Assembly: GCA_035308765.1 (NCBI GenBank)
Contig: DATGGA010000011.1
Location: 43,202 to 107,201 of the forward strand
From: RBG-16-66-20 sp035308765
Lineage (GTDB): Bacteria > Pseudomonadota > Gammaproteobacteria > Burkholderiales > SG8-39
Direction of reading: 5' to 3'
Length of the DNA stretch: 64,000 bases
The translations under genes and the position numbers were made by a program. Under the pieces are notes generated by a model, which was not told where the DNA came from, made no database searches, and was given only the letters and a program-made list of their open reading frames with translations. Of this stretch, positions 48,037-56,373 are shown piece after piece (position 1 is the first letter of the stretch; each line of letters starts with the position of its first letter).

Positions 48037-48411
48037 TCAAGCGCGCTTTGCCAGCACGCAGCGGATGCCACCGCGCGGGTCAGGGACATCGCCGGTGTAG
48101 CGGGGAATTAGGTGGACGTGAACGTGCATGCGCGACTGGCCCCCGGCCTTGCCGATGTTGACGCCGATGTTGTAGCCGTCGGGCGAATGCTCGTCGTGAA
48201 GATTTCGTTGCGCTTGGGTCAGGAGGGCCATTACGGCGCTCTGCTCCGGGCCGGTCATATCGAAGAAACTTGCGACATGCCGTTTGGGAATCACCAAAAC
48301 ATGGCCTTTGCTGAGTGAATTGTTATCGAAGCGAACGTAGGCAAATTCGTTCTCCAGTATCGCGTCGCGCGGGATGCAGAGTTCGCAACCTGTCTGGGCA
48401 GTTGTGGTCAT
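48037..48411 (-). CDS. HIT family hydrolase
   Basis: A 124-residue histidine-triad protein. The N-terminal CELCIPRDAILENEFAYVRF and the active-site HVHVHLIPRY (HxHxHxx) identify it. It probably hydrolyses a nucleotide phosphoramidate or dinucleotide in the cytoplasm. It diverges from the aminotransferase gene 66 bp away. Confidence 0.92.
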   Translation of the reverse strand: MTTTAQTGCELCIPRDAILENEFAYVRFDNNSLSKGHVLVIPKRHVASFFDMTGPEQSAVMALLTQAQRNLHDEHSPDGYNIGVNIGKAGGQSRMHVHVHLIPRYTGDVPDPRGGIRCVLAKRA

Positions 48412-48477
48412 TTTTGCGCCAGTGTATGCGGCGGCCCCGGAGCGCGCTACCATTGCGCCAGTTACAGGAGAAAGCCC

Positions 48478-49818
48478 ATGAACGAGAGAGCCCGGCCGGA
48501 AGCTGTCAGCACGTCGCTCGAGAATTCGGCGTTCTTCATGCCGTTCTCGATGAACCGCGCGTTCAAGAAGGCGCCGCGGATGCTCGCGCGCGCCGAGGGC
48601 ATGTACTACTACACGCCCGAGGGCCGCAAAATCCTCGATGGCACCTCGGGCCTGTGGTGCGTCAACGCCGGCCACTGCCGGAAACCGATCGTAGAGGCGG
48701 TGCAGCGGGCCGTGGCGACGCTGGATTTCGCGCCACCCTTCCAGATGGGCCATCCGGCGGCCTTCGAGTTCGCCGAAAAACTGGCGCCGCTGCTGCCCAG
48801 AGGCGTGACGCGGATCTTTTTCACCAACTCGGGCTCGGAGTCGGTGGACACGGCGCTCAAGCTCGCGATCGCGTACCACCGCCAGCGCGGTGAAGGGCAG
48901 CGCATCCGGCTCATTGGCAGGGAAAAGGGCTACCACGGCGTCAATTTCGGCGGCACCGCGGTCGGCGGCATGGTCGGCAACCGCAAGCTGTTCGGCGCGC
49001 TGGTCACCGGCGTCGACCACATGCGCCATACCCACGATCCCGCGAAGAACGCGTTCTCGCGCGGCCAGCCCCAGCATGGCGCGGAACTCGCGGAGGATCT
49101 CGAGCGCCTGTGCCAGCTGCACGATCCGTCGACCATCGCCGCGGTGATCGTCGAGCCGGTGGCCTGCTCGGCGGGCGTTTACGTGCCGCCGGTGGGCTAC
49201 CTGCAGAAACTGCGCGAGATCTGCGACAAGCACGGCATCCTGCTCATATTCGACGAAGTGATCAACGCATGGGGGCGCCTCGGCAAGCCGTTTGCGTCCG
49301 ACTATTTCGGCGTCGTTCCGGATCTCATCACCACCGCGAAGGGCATCACCAACGGCACCGTGCCGATGGGCGCGGTGTTCATGAAGGAAAATCTCTATCA
49401 GGCGTTCATGACCGGGCCCGAGAACGCGATCGAGATGCCGCACGGCTACACCTATTCGGCGCACCCGCTCGCCTGCGCGGCGGGCCTGGGGACGCTCAAG
49501 GTCTACGAAGACGAGGGCTTGCTGACGCGCGTCGGCGAACTCGCGAAATACTGGGAAGATGGCGCGCACTCGCTCCGGGACTGCCCGAACGTGGTCGACA
49601 TCCGCAACCTTGGCCTGATCGCGGCCATCGAACTGTCGCCGCGCGCCGGAGTCGTAGGCACACGCGGCTTCGAGGCGCACCTGAAGGCCTTCGAGAAGGG
49701 CGTCTACATGCGCGTCACGGGCGATACCATCGCGCTGGCGCCGCCGCTCATCGTGCAGAAATCGGAGATCGACCAGCTATTCGGAACGGTACGCGAGGTC
49801 TTGAAGACCCTCGCGTAG
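48478..49818 (+). CDS. Class III omega-aminotransferase (omega-amino acid:pyruvate type)
   Basis: A 446-residue PLP enzyme. FFTNSGSESVDTALKLA, the HG pair in REKGYHGVNFGG and IFDEVINAWGRLG are fold-I class III motifs. The PLP Lys lies in TTAKGITNGTVPMGAV. The N-terminal FFMPFSMNRAFKKAPRML and GLWCVNAGHCRKPIVEA closely match beta-alanine/omega-amino acid:pyruvate aminotransferases. The gene is monocistronic with CAGGAG before the ATG. It may recover nitrogen from beta-alanine or polyamine breakdown; the speDE fusion faces it, but that link is only positional. Confidence 0.88.
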   Translation: MNERARPEAVSTSLENSAFFMPFSMNRAFKKAPRMLARAEGMYYYTPEGRKILDGTSGLWCVNAGHCRKPIVEAVQRAVATLDFAPPFQMGHPAAFEFAEKLAPLLPRGVTRIFFTNSGSESVDTALKLAIAYHRQRGEGQRIRLIGREKGYHGVNFGGTAVGGMVGNRKLFGALVTGVDHMRHTHDPAKNAFSRGQPQHGAELAEDLERLCQLHDPSTIAAVIVEPVACSAGVYVPPVGYLQKLREICDKHGILLIFDEVINAWGRLGKPFASDYFGVVPDLITTAKGITNGTVPMGAVFMKENLYQAFMTGPENAIEMPHGYTYSAHPLACAAGLGTLKVYEDEGLLTRVGELAKYWEDGAHSLRDCPNVVDIRNLGLIAAIELSPRAGVVGTRGFEAHLKAFEKGVYMRVTGDTIALAPPLIVQKSEIDQLFGTVREVLKTLA

Positions 49819-49826
49819 TTCTCTTT

Positions 49827-51086
49827 TTATTTTGCGGCAGCCCTCACGACGCCAAGGCGCCGGCCGCGGGCCTGCTGCTTCAGGCGCGGCGGATTCACCA
49901 GGTCCCGCACGAAATTGGGCAGCGCAAACACGCCCTCGTGGGTTTCGCCGTTGTAGAACCTGAGGTCCTGCAGCTTGCGCTGCTCTATCCTGCGGTCGAT
50001 CTCGTCCGCAGTCAGGGACTTCGGGTCGAGCTTGTCCGAGCACACCGCCATCGCCCACTGCGCGCCGTAGAGCGGGATGTACATGGTGTACGGCCGCACG
50101 ATGCGGAAAATGCCGTTCAGGCGCTGCGCCAGCTCCGCGACGCGTTCCGGCCGCGCCACCGGCGCGCCGATGTGCAGCACCAGCGCGCCGCCCGGGGCGA
50201 GCGCGTGGCGGCACTGCTGGAAGAATTCCGCCGAGTAAAGCGCCTCCGCCGGCCCCATCGGGTCGTTGAGGTCCAGCGCGATCAGATCGAAGCGCTCGCT
50301 GGTCTCGCGGATGAACTTCATGCCGTCGCCGATCAGCACGCGCAGCTTGGGATTGTCGAAGGCGCCGCGGTGCACCGCGAAGAAATGCTCCTTCGCGATC
50401 TTGACCACGTCCTCGTCGATCTCGCACATCGTCACCTGCTCGACCGAGGGGTGCTTGAGCGCCTCTTCCGAGGAACCGCCGTCGCCGCCGCCCACGATCA
50501 GCACCTTCTTCGGCGCCGCGTGCGCAGTGAGCGCCGGGTGGATCAGGTTCTCGTGATAGACGAATTCCTCCCTCTCGGAGGTCATGTTGTAGCCGTCGAG
50601 GCGGAAGATGCGGCCGTAATGCGGCGTGTCGTAAATCTGCAGCTTCTGGAACTTGGTCTGCCATTCGCCGACCTGGCGCGCGGCCTTGATGTAGAAGCCC
50701 GTGGACTCGTTCAGCGGCTCCATCAGCAGGTGCTCGCCGCGGTCGATTTCGTGGCGCGCCACCTCCGCGGGCTCGAAGTGGCCGATGATGTCCTCGAACA
50801 GCTTGCGCGCCTTGGCCGAATTGTCGGCGCTGAAATTGCAGACATAGACATCCAGCGTCAGGCCCTTGTTCTCGGGCCAGGTGTGGATGGCGAGATGCGA
50901 TTCGGCGAGCACCACTGCGCCGGTGAAGCCGGAGCCTTCGAACTGGTGGAAGCGCGCGTCCATGACGGTCAGGCCCGAAGCGCGCACCAGCTCGAGGCAC
51001 ACAGCCTCGAAGCTCTTGCCGTCGAGCAGCAGCTGCGGATCGCAGCGACAGCCGTTCAGATCACCGATGAGATGCAGACCGTTCAT
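49827..51086 (-). CDS. Fused S-adenosylmethionine decarboxylase-spermidine synthase (SpeD-SpeE)
   Basis: A 419-residue protein joining two polyamine enzymes. Residues 1 to about 120 are a class 1 AdoMet decarboxylase proenzyme with ESHLAIHTWPE, where Ser63 would self-cleave to the pyruvoyl group. Residues about 125-405 are a spermidine synthase: LDGYNMTSEREEFVYHE, the dcSAM loop VLIVGGGDGGSSEE and LDLNDPMGPAEALYS. There is no stop or frame break between them, so one chain would make and use decarboxylated AdoMet. Auto-cleavage would release the first 62 residues while the rest stays fused to SpeE. Confidence 0.92.
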   Translation of the reverse strand: MNGLHLIGDLNGCRCDPQLLLDGKSFEAVCLELVRASGLTVMDARFHQFEGSGFTGAVVLAESHLAIHTWPENKGLTLDVYVCNFSADNSAKARKLFEDIIGHFEPAEVARHEIDRGEHLLMEPLNESTGFYIKAARQVGEWQTKFQKLQIYDTPHYGRIFRLDGYNMTSEREEFVYHENLIHPALTAHAAPKKVLIVGGGDGGSSEEALKHPSVEQVTMCEIDEDVVKIAKEHFFAVHRGAFDNPKLRVLIGDGMKFIRETSERFDLIALDLNDPMGPAEALYSAEFFQQCRHALAPGGALVLHIGAPVARPERVAELAQRLNGIFRIVRPYTMYIPLYGAQWAMAVCSDKLDPKSLTADEIDRRIEQRKLQDLRFYNGETHEGVFALPNFVRDLVNPPRLKQQARGRRLGVVRAAAK

Positions 51087-51101
51087 GTCCGTGCCCCCCG
51101 A

Positions 51102-51147
51102 AAAATGCGAAGGCGCAACCCTCTGCCAAATTTTCCGGGCTGCGCCT
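51102..51147 (-). terminator. Candidate terminator or attenuator between nudC and the speD-speE fusion
   Basis: On the minus strand AGGCGCAGCCC (51147-51137) can pair with GGGTTGCGCCT (51121-51111) around a 15-nt loop, followed by TCGCATTTTT. It may end the nudC transcript. Because it ends only 15 bp before the fusion gene start, it could also act in that gene's leader. Confidence 0.5.
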
Positions 51148-51240
51148 CAGCGTCACCGCATCGCGGCGTACAACTGTGTTCTTCAATCTCGTTCAATTCG
51201 TTTCAAAGCCCCCGTTTCGAACCCAAAAATCCCGCTCATT

Positions 51241-52137
51241 TCACTTCGCGCCGCGCATTTCTTCGACCACTGCGTCGATCAGCCGGCGCGCGATCGAGAT
51301 TCTGCTTGGAAGTTTCGGTAATTGCAATACTTTGAACCAGTTAGCCGCCTCGATTTCCCCCGCCTGCGGCCGGATTTCTCCCGACGCCCAGTCGCAGACG
51401 AAGGCGATCATGAGCGAATTCGGAAACGGCCAGGGCTGGCTGTCGAAGTAGCGGATTCGCGACACCCGCACGCCGACTTCCTCCTCGACTTCGCGCGCCA
51501 GGCACTGCTCCAGGGTCTCGCCCGGCTCGACGAAGCCGGCCAGCGCGCTGTACATCCCGGGCGGGAAGTGCGGGCTGCGGCCGAGGAGGATCTCGCCTTC
51601 GCGGCGCACCAGCGCCATCACCGCGGGCGCGAGCCTCGGATAGGCGGAGAACCTGCAGGCGGGGCAGACGCGCGCCCGCTCCTCCGGTTTCGCCTCTGTA
51701 GGCGTGCCGCAGCGCCCGCAGTAGCGGTGGCCGCGGTCCCAGTCGACGAGCTGGATGGCGCGTCCGGCGAGCGCGAAATGGGCGTCGTCCAGCACCGTGA
51801 AGAGCGCGCGCAGTCCTTCCCAGGCCATGCCCGCGGGCGGCGGCGGCGCCTCCGCGGGCGCCTCCGCCGCCCAGCAGTCGGTTCCGGCGAGACGCCCTAG
51901 ATATAGTGTCCGGGCGGGTTCGAACCACAAGATATTGTTGTTATTTTGCAACGGAAGTCTGGCCCAGCTGGGCCTCGCGGGCACCCGGGGATCGTCGGAA
52001 GGGCGCGGGCTGGGCGGTCCTAGCTCGACCAGCAGGCGGTCTCCCTTGAAGACGAACCAGTGGGCCGGGCCCGCTTCCTTGGGCGCGGCGACGGCAGCTT
52101 CGAAGCCCTGCGGGCTGGTAAACGGCATTTCAGTCAT
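51241..52137 (-). CDS. nudC: NADH pyrophosphatase / NAD-capped RNA hydrolase
   Basis: A 298-residue Nudix enzyme. The zinc site is YCGRCGTPT with CPACR 16 residues later. The Nudix box runs GFVEPGETLEQCLAREVEEE followed by VGV, and the NudC marker SQPWPFPNSLM follows. It hydrolyses NADH and removes NAD caps from RNA in the family. ATG 52137 lies 6 nt after a TATAAT on this strand, a leaderless arrangement; Met4 is an alternative. Confidence 0.94.
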   Translation of the reverse strand: MTEMPFTSPQGFEAAVAAPKEAGPAHWFVFKGDRLLVELGPPSPRPSDDPRVPARPSWARLPLQNNNNILWFEPARTLYLGRLAGTDCWAAEAPAEAPPPPAGMAWEGLRALFTVLDDAHFALAGRAIQLVDWDRGHRYCGRCGTPTEAKPEERARVCPACRFSAYPRLAPAVMALVRREGEILLGRSPHFPPGMYSALAGFVEPGETLEQCLAREVEEEVGVRVSRIRYFDSQPWPFPNSLMIAFVCDWASGEIRPQAGEIEAANWFKVLQLPKLPSRISIARRLIDAVVEEMRGAK

Positions 52138-52143
52138 GGGCGG

Positions 52144-52169
52144 ATTATAGGAAAGCGCTTGGCTATAAT
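52144..52169. promoter_or_regulatory. Two back-to-back -10 hexamers of nudC and tkt
   Basis: TATAAT is present on the minus strand at 52144-52149 (6 nt before the nudC ATG) and on the plus strand at 52164-52169 (27 nt before the tkt ATG). Neither has a clear -35 at 16-18 bp. Confidence 0.5.
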
Positions 52170-52196
52170 TTGCGCCTTCCCCGAATAAGTTTTCCG

Positions 52197-54194
52197 ATGA
52201 TTTCGCCTGCACCAGAACGCGAGATGGCCGATGCGCTCCGCGCCCTCGCGATGGACGCGGTTCAGGCAGCGAATTCGGGCCATCCCGGGATGCCGATGGG
52301 CATGGCCGAGATCGCGGTGGCGCTCTGGCACCGCAACCTTTCGCACAATCCGGCCAACCCCGCGTGGCCGAACCGCGACCGCTTCGTGCTCTCCAACGGG
52401 CACGGCTCGATGCTGCTGTATTCGCTGCTGCACCTGACCGGCTACGACCTGCCGATGGCGGAACTGAAGCGCTTCCGCCAGCTGGGTTCGAAGACGCCGG
52501 GGCATCCGGAGCGCGGTCTTGCGCCCGGCGTCGAGACGACGACCGGGCCGCTCGGACAGGGAATCTCGAATGCGGTCGGCATGGCGATCGCCGAGAAACT
52601 CCTGGCCGCCGAATTCAACCGGCCCGGTTTCGAGGTCGTCGATCACCGTACCTACGCCTTCCTCGGCGACGGCTGCATGATGGAAGGCGTGTCGCACGAG
52701 TCCTGCGCGCTTGCGGGCACGCTGGGCCTGGGCAAGTTGATTGCGGTCTACGACGACAACGGCATTTCCATCGATTCCGACAAGGGCAGCATCAAGCAGT
52801 GGTACACCGACGATGTGCGCCGCCGCTTCGAGTCCTACGGCTGGCAGGTGATCGCCAACGTCGACGGCCACGATGTCGAGGCGATGGACCGCGCGCTGCG
52901 CAAGGCGAAGCGCGAACGCGGGCGCCCGACGCTCATCTGCGCCAAGACCACCATCGGCAAGGGTGCGCCGACCAAGGCCAATACCGGCGCCGCGCACGGC
53001 GCGGCGCTGGGCGAGAAGGAAGTCGCGGCGACGCGCGAAGCGATCGGCTGGAAATACCCGCCGTTCGAGATTCCCGACGGCATACGGCAGGGCTGGAACG
53101 CGCGGGAAAGAGGCAGGCGCGCCGAACGGCGCTGGAAGCGGGTTTTCTCCGCTTACGAAAAGGCGCATCCCGAACTGGCCAAGGAATTTCAGCGCCGGGT
53201 TGTGGGCGAATTGCCACAGAACTTCCAGGAAAAAGTCAGGTTGATGACGGCGGATGTGATTCATAAATCTGAAACAATCGCCACCCGCAAGGCGTCGCAG
53301 AACGCTCTGGAATTGCTGGTTCCAGCGCTGCCGGAACTGCTGGGGGGCTCCGCCGACCTGACCGGCTCCAATCTGACGATGGTCAAGGCTTCGAAAGTCA
53401 TAGGCAGGGAAGGCGGCGGCAACTACCTGTTCTACGGCGTGCGCGAGTTCGGCATGGGCGCGATCATGAACGGCCTCGCGCTGCACGGCGGCTTCATTCC
53501 CTACGGCGGCACCTTCCTGGTGTTCTCCGACTACATGCGCAATTCGCTGCGCATGGCCGCGCTGATGGCCCTGCGCACGATCTACGTCTTCACTCACGAT
53601 TCGCTGGGCCTGGGAGAGGACGGACCCACGCACCAGCCGATCGAGCAAGCCTCGTCGCTGCGCCTGATCCCGAACCTGGAGGTCTGGCGCCCCTGCGACG
53701 CGACGGAAACCGCAATAGCCTGGGCGGCGGCGATCGAGCGCAAGAGCGGCCCCACGGCACTGCTGCTGTCCCGGCAGAACCTGCCGTTCGAGAGGAGGAA
53801 CGACGAGACAGTGAATCAAATTCCAAAAGGCGGGTACGTACTCGCGGATGCGCCGGGCGCGAAGGCAGTCCTGATCGCCACAGGCTCCGAGGTCCAACTC
53901 GCGCTCGCCGCGCAGAAACTGCTCGATTTCCCGGTGAGGGTGGTTTCCATGCCCTCGACCGGCGTATTCGACCGCCAGCCCGAGGAATACAGGGCGCGCG
54001 TGCTGCCGAAGGGCCTGCCGCGCGTCGCGATCGAGGCCGGAGTGACGGATTTCTGGAGGAAGTACGTCGGGCTTGAAGGCGCGGTGGTCGGCATCGATCG
54101 CTTCGGCGAGTCGGCGCCGGCGCCCGATCTGTTCAAGCACTTCGGCTTCACGCCGGAGAACGTGGTCAAGGCGGCAAGGAGCGTAGTCCAATGA
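52197..54194 (+). CDS. tkt: Transketolase
   Basis: A 665-residue ThDP enzyme of the pentose phosphate (and Calvin) cycle. DAVQAANSGHPGMPMGMAEI, the ThDP motif GDGCMMEGVSHE, SNGHGSMLLYSLLHL and THDSLGLGEDGPTHQPIE are diagnostic. ATG 52197 is chosen; Met at 52224, nearer the conserved block, is possible. It is first in tkt-gapA-pgk-pyk-cupin, all joined by overlaps or short gaps, and overlaps gapA by 4 bp. Confidence 0.96.
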   Translation: MISPAPEREMADALRALAMDAVQAANSGHPGMPMGMAEIAVALWHRNLSHNPANPAWPNRDRFVLSNGHGSMLLYSLLHLTGYDLPMAELKRFRQLGSKTPGHPERGLAPGVETTTGPLGQGISNAVGMAIAEKLLAAEFNRPGFEVVDHRTYAFLGDGCMMEGVSHESCALAGTLGLGKLIAVYDDNGISIDSDKGSIKQWYTDDVRRRFESYGWQVIANVDGHDVEAMDRALRKAKRERGRPTLICAKTTIGKGAPTKANTGAAHGAALGEKEVAATREAIGWKYPPFEIPDGIRQGWNARERGRRAERRWKRVFSAYEKAHPELAKEFQRRVVGELPQNFQEKVRLMTADVIHKSETIATRKASQNALELLVPALPELLGGSADLTGSNLTMVKASKVIGREGGGNYLFYGVREFGMGAIMNGLALHGGFIPYGGTFLVFSDYMRNSLRMAALMALRTIYVFTHDSLGLGEDGPTHQPIEQASSLRLIPNLEVWRPCDATETAIAWAAAIERKSGPTALLLSRQNLPFERRNDETVNQIPKGGYVLADAPGAKAVLIATGSEVQLALAAQKLLDFPVRVVSMPSTGVFDRQPEEYRARVLPKGLPRVAIEAGVTDFWRKYVGLEGAVVGIDRFGESAPAPDLFKHFGFTPENVVKAARSVVQ

Positions 54195-55204
54195 CGATCA
54201 AGGTTGCCATCAACGGCTTCGGCCGCATCGGCAGGAACATCCTGCGCGCGTTTTACGAAAGCAAGACGAAGCACGATCTCCAGTTCGTCGCCATCAACGA
54301 CCTGGGCGATGCCAAGACCAACGCGCACCTGCTCAAGTACGACACCGCGCACGGGCGCTTCAAGGGCACGGTCAGCGTGGACGGCGACAGCCTGGTGGCG
54401 AACAGCGACCGCATCAGGGTGGTGGCCGAGCGCGATCCGTCCAAGTTGCCGTGGAAGGCGCTGGGCGTGGACGTGGTGCTCGAATGCACGGGCCTCTTTA
54501 CCAGCAAGGCCAAAGCGGGCGCCCATATTGCCGCGGGCGCGAAGAAGGTGATCATCTCCGCGCCCGGCGACAAGGACGTGGACCGCACCGTCGTGTTCGG
54601 CGTCAACCACAAGGAGCTGAAGGGCTCCGACACGGTGATCTCGAACGCCTCCTGCACCACCAACTGCCTCGCGCCGCTGGTGAAGGCGCTCGATGACCGG
54701 ATCGGCGTCGTCTCCGGCCTCATGACCACGGTGCATTCCTATACCAACGACCAGGTGCTGACGGACGTCTACCACTCGGACCTGCGGCGCGCCCGTTCGG
54801 CCAGCATGAACATGATCCCGACCAAAACCGGCGCCGCGGCCGCCTTAGGCCTAGTGCTGCCGCACCTGAACGGCAAGCTGGATGGCTACGCGATCCGCGT
54901 GCCGACCATCAACGTCTCGATCGTCGACCTGACGTTCGTCGCCAAGAAGACCGTCACCGCCGAGGAAGTGAACCAGGCGCTGAAGCAGGCTTCCGAAAGC
55001 GATTTGAAGGGAATCCTCGAATACACTACCGAGCCGCTGGTGTCCTCCGACTTCAACCACAACCCCGCCAGTTCGATCGTGGATTCCCTGCTGACGAAAG
55101 TCGCCGGCGGCACGCTGGTCAAAGTTGCGAGCTGGTACGACAACGAGTGGGGCTTTTCCAACCGCATGCTGGACGTCACGGTCGCCCTGCAGCAGGCGAA
55201 GTAA
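54191..55204 (+). CDS. gapA: Glyceraldehyde-3-phosphate dehydrogenase
   Basis: A 337-residue glycolytic enzyme. INGFGRIGRNILRAF is the NAD-binding start and SNASCTTNCLAP carries the catalytic Cys. The tetramer S-loop and the conserved SWYDNEWGFSNRM at the C-terminus are present. It is cytoplasmic. The stop TAA shares its last A with the pgk ATG. Confidence 0.97.
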   Translation: MTIKVAINGFGRIGRNILRAFYESKTKHDLQFVAINDLGDAKTNAHLLKYDTAHGRFKGTVSVDGDSLVANSDRIRVVAERDPSKLPWKALGVDVVLECTGLFTSKAKAGAHIAAGAKKVIISAPGDKDVDRTVVFGVNHKELKGSDTVISNASCTTNCLAPLVKALDDRIGVVSGLMTTVHSYTNDQVLTDVYHSDLRRARSASMNMIPTKTGAAAALGLVLPHLNGKLDGYAIRVPTINVSIVDLTFVAKKTVTAEEVNQALKQASESDLKGILEYTTEPLVSSDFNHNPASSIVDSLLTKVAGGTLVKVASWYDNEWGFSNRMLDVTVALQQAK

Positions 55205-56364
55205 TGAAGTTCAAACGCCTCGCCGACCTGGAACTGCGGGGCAAGCGGGTCTTCATCCGGGCCGACCTGAATGTGCCGCAGGACGGCAACGGCAACATCA
55301 CCGACGACACGCGCATCCGGGCCTCGGTTCCGGGCATCCGGCTGGCGCTCGGCAAAGGCGCCGCCGTGATGGTGACTTCGCACCTGGGGCGCCCGAAGGA
55401 AGGCCAGTTCGACGCCAAGGATTCGCTGGCACCGATCGCGAGGCGCCTCTCGGAACTGCTCGGGCTTGCGGTCCCCCTGCTCAAGGACTGGTTGAACGGC
55501 GTCAAGGTCGAGCCGGGCGACGTTGTTCTTCTGGAGAACTGCCGTTTCAACGCCGGCGAGAAGGCGGACGACGAAGTTTTGTCGAAAAGGATCGCCGCGC
55601 TCTGCGACGTCTACGTCAACGACGCGTTCGGCACCGCGCACCGGGCGGAATCGACCACGCATGGCGTGGCGAAGTTCGCCAAAGTTGCCTGCGCCGGCCC
55701 GCTGATGGCGGCGGAACTCGATGCGCTGGGGCGGGTGCTGTCCTTGCCGAAGCGGCCGCTGGTGGCGATCGTCGCAGGCTCCAAGGTATCGACCAAGCTG
55801 CCGCTGCTCTTGGCGCTGTCGAAGAAGGTGGACCGGCTGATCGTGGGCGGTGGAATCCTCAACACGTTTCTGTTGGCGAAGGGTTTTCCCGTCGGAAAAT
55901 CGCTGGCAGAAGCCGGCCTGGTGGGCGAAGCGAAGAAAATCATGGCCGCGACCGAAGTACCGCTGCCCGAGGAAGTCGTGGTCGCAGGCGAAATGTCGGC
56001 CCGCGCGCGGGAGACCGTGACCGAGGTGCGCGGCGTCGGCGCGGACGACATGATTCTCGACATCGGCCCGAAGAGCGCGGCCGTGCTGGCGGGCCTGCTC
56101 AAGCAGGCGAGGACCATCGTCTGGAACGGCCCGGTCGGTGTTTTCGAAATTCCCCAGTTCGCCAAGGGCACCGAGACGATCGCGCGCGCCATCGCGGCGT
56201 CGAAGGCATTCTCGATCGCCGGCGGCGGCGACACCATTGCCGCGATCCACAAATTCGGCGTCACCGACGGCATCGACTACATCTCCACCGCCGGCGGCGC
56301 GTTCCTGGAATTCCTCGAAGGCAGGACGCTGCCCGCAGTGGCGGTGCTCGAGGAAAGGGCTTAG
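55204..56364 (+). CDS. pgk: Phosphoglycerate kinase
   Basis: A 386-residue kinase. KRVFIRADLNVPQD is the N-terminal phosphoglycerate site, VTSHLGRPKEG follows, and the nucleotide-binding C-domain shows IVAGSKVSTK and STAGGAFLEFLEG. ATG 55204 overlaps the gapA stop (TAATG). The length is typical. Confidence 0.97.
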   Translation: MKFKRLADLELRGKRVFIRADLNVPQDGNGNITDDTRIRASVPGIRLALGKGAAVMVTSHLGRPKEGQFDAKDSLAPIARRLSELLGLAVPLLKDWLNGVKVEPGDVVLLENCRFNAGEKADDEVLSKRIAALCDVYVNDAFGTAHRAESTTHGVAKFAKVACAGPLMAAELDALGRVLSLPKRPLVAIVAGSKVSTKLPLLLALSKKVDRLIVGGGILNTFLLAKGFPVGKSLAEAGLVGEAKKIMAATEVPLPEEVVVAGEMSARARETVTEVRGVGADDMILDIGPKSAAVLAGLLKQARTIVWNGPVGVFEIPQFAKGTETIARAIAASKAFSIAGGGDTIAAIHKFGVTDGIDYISTAGGAFLEFLEGRTLPAVAVLEERA

Positions 56365-56373
56365 GCTAGGCGC

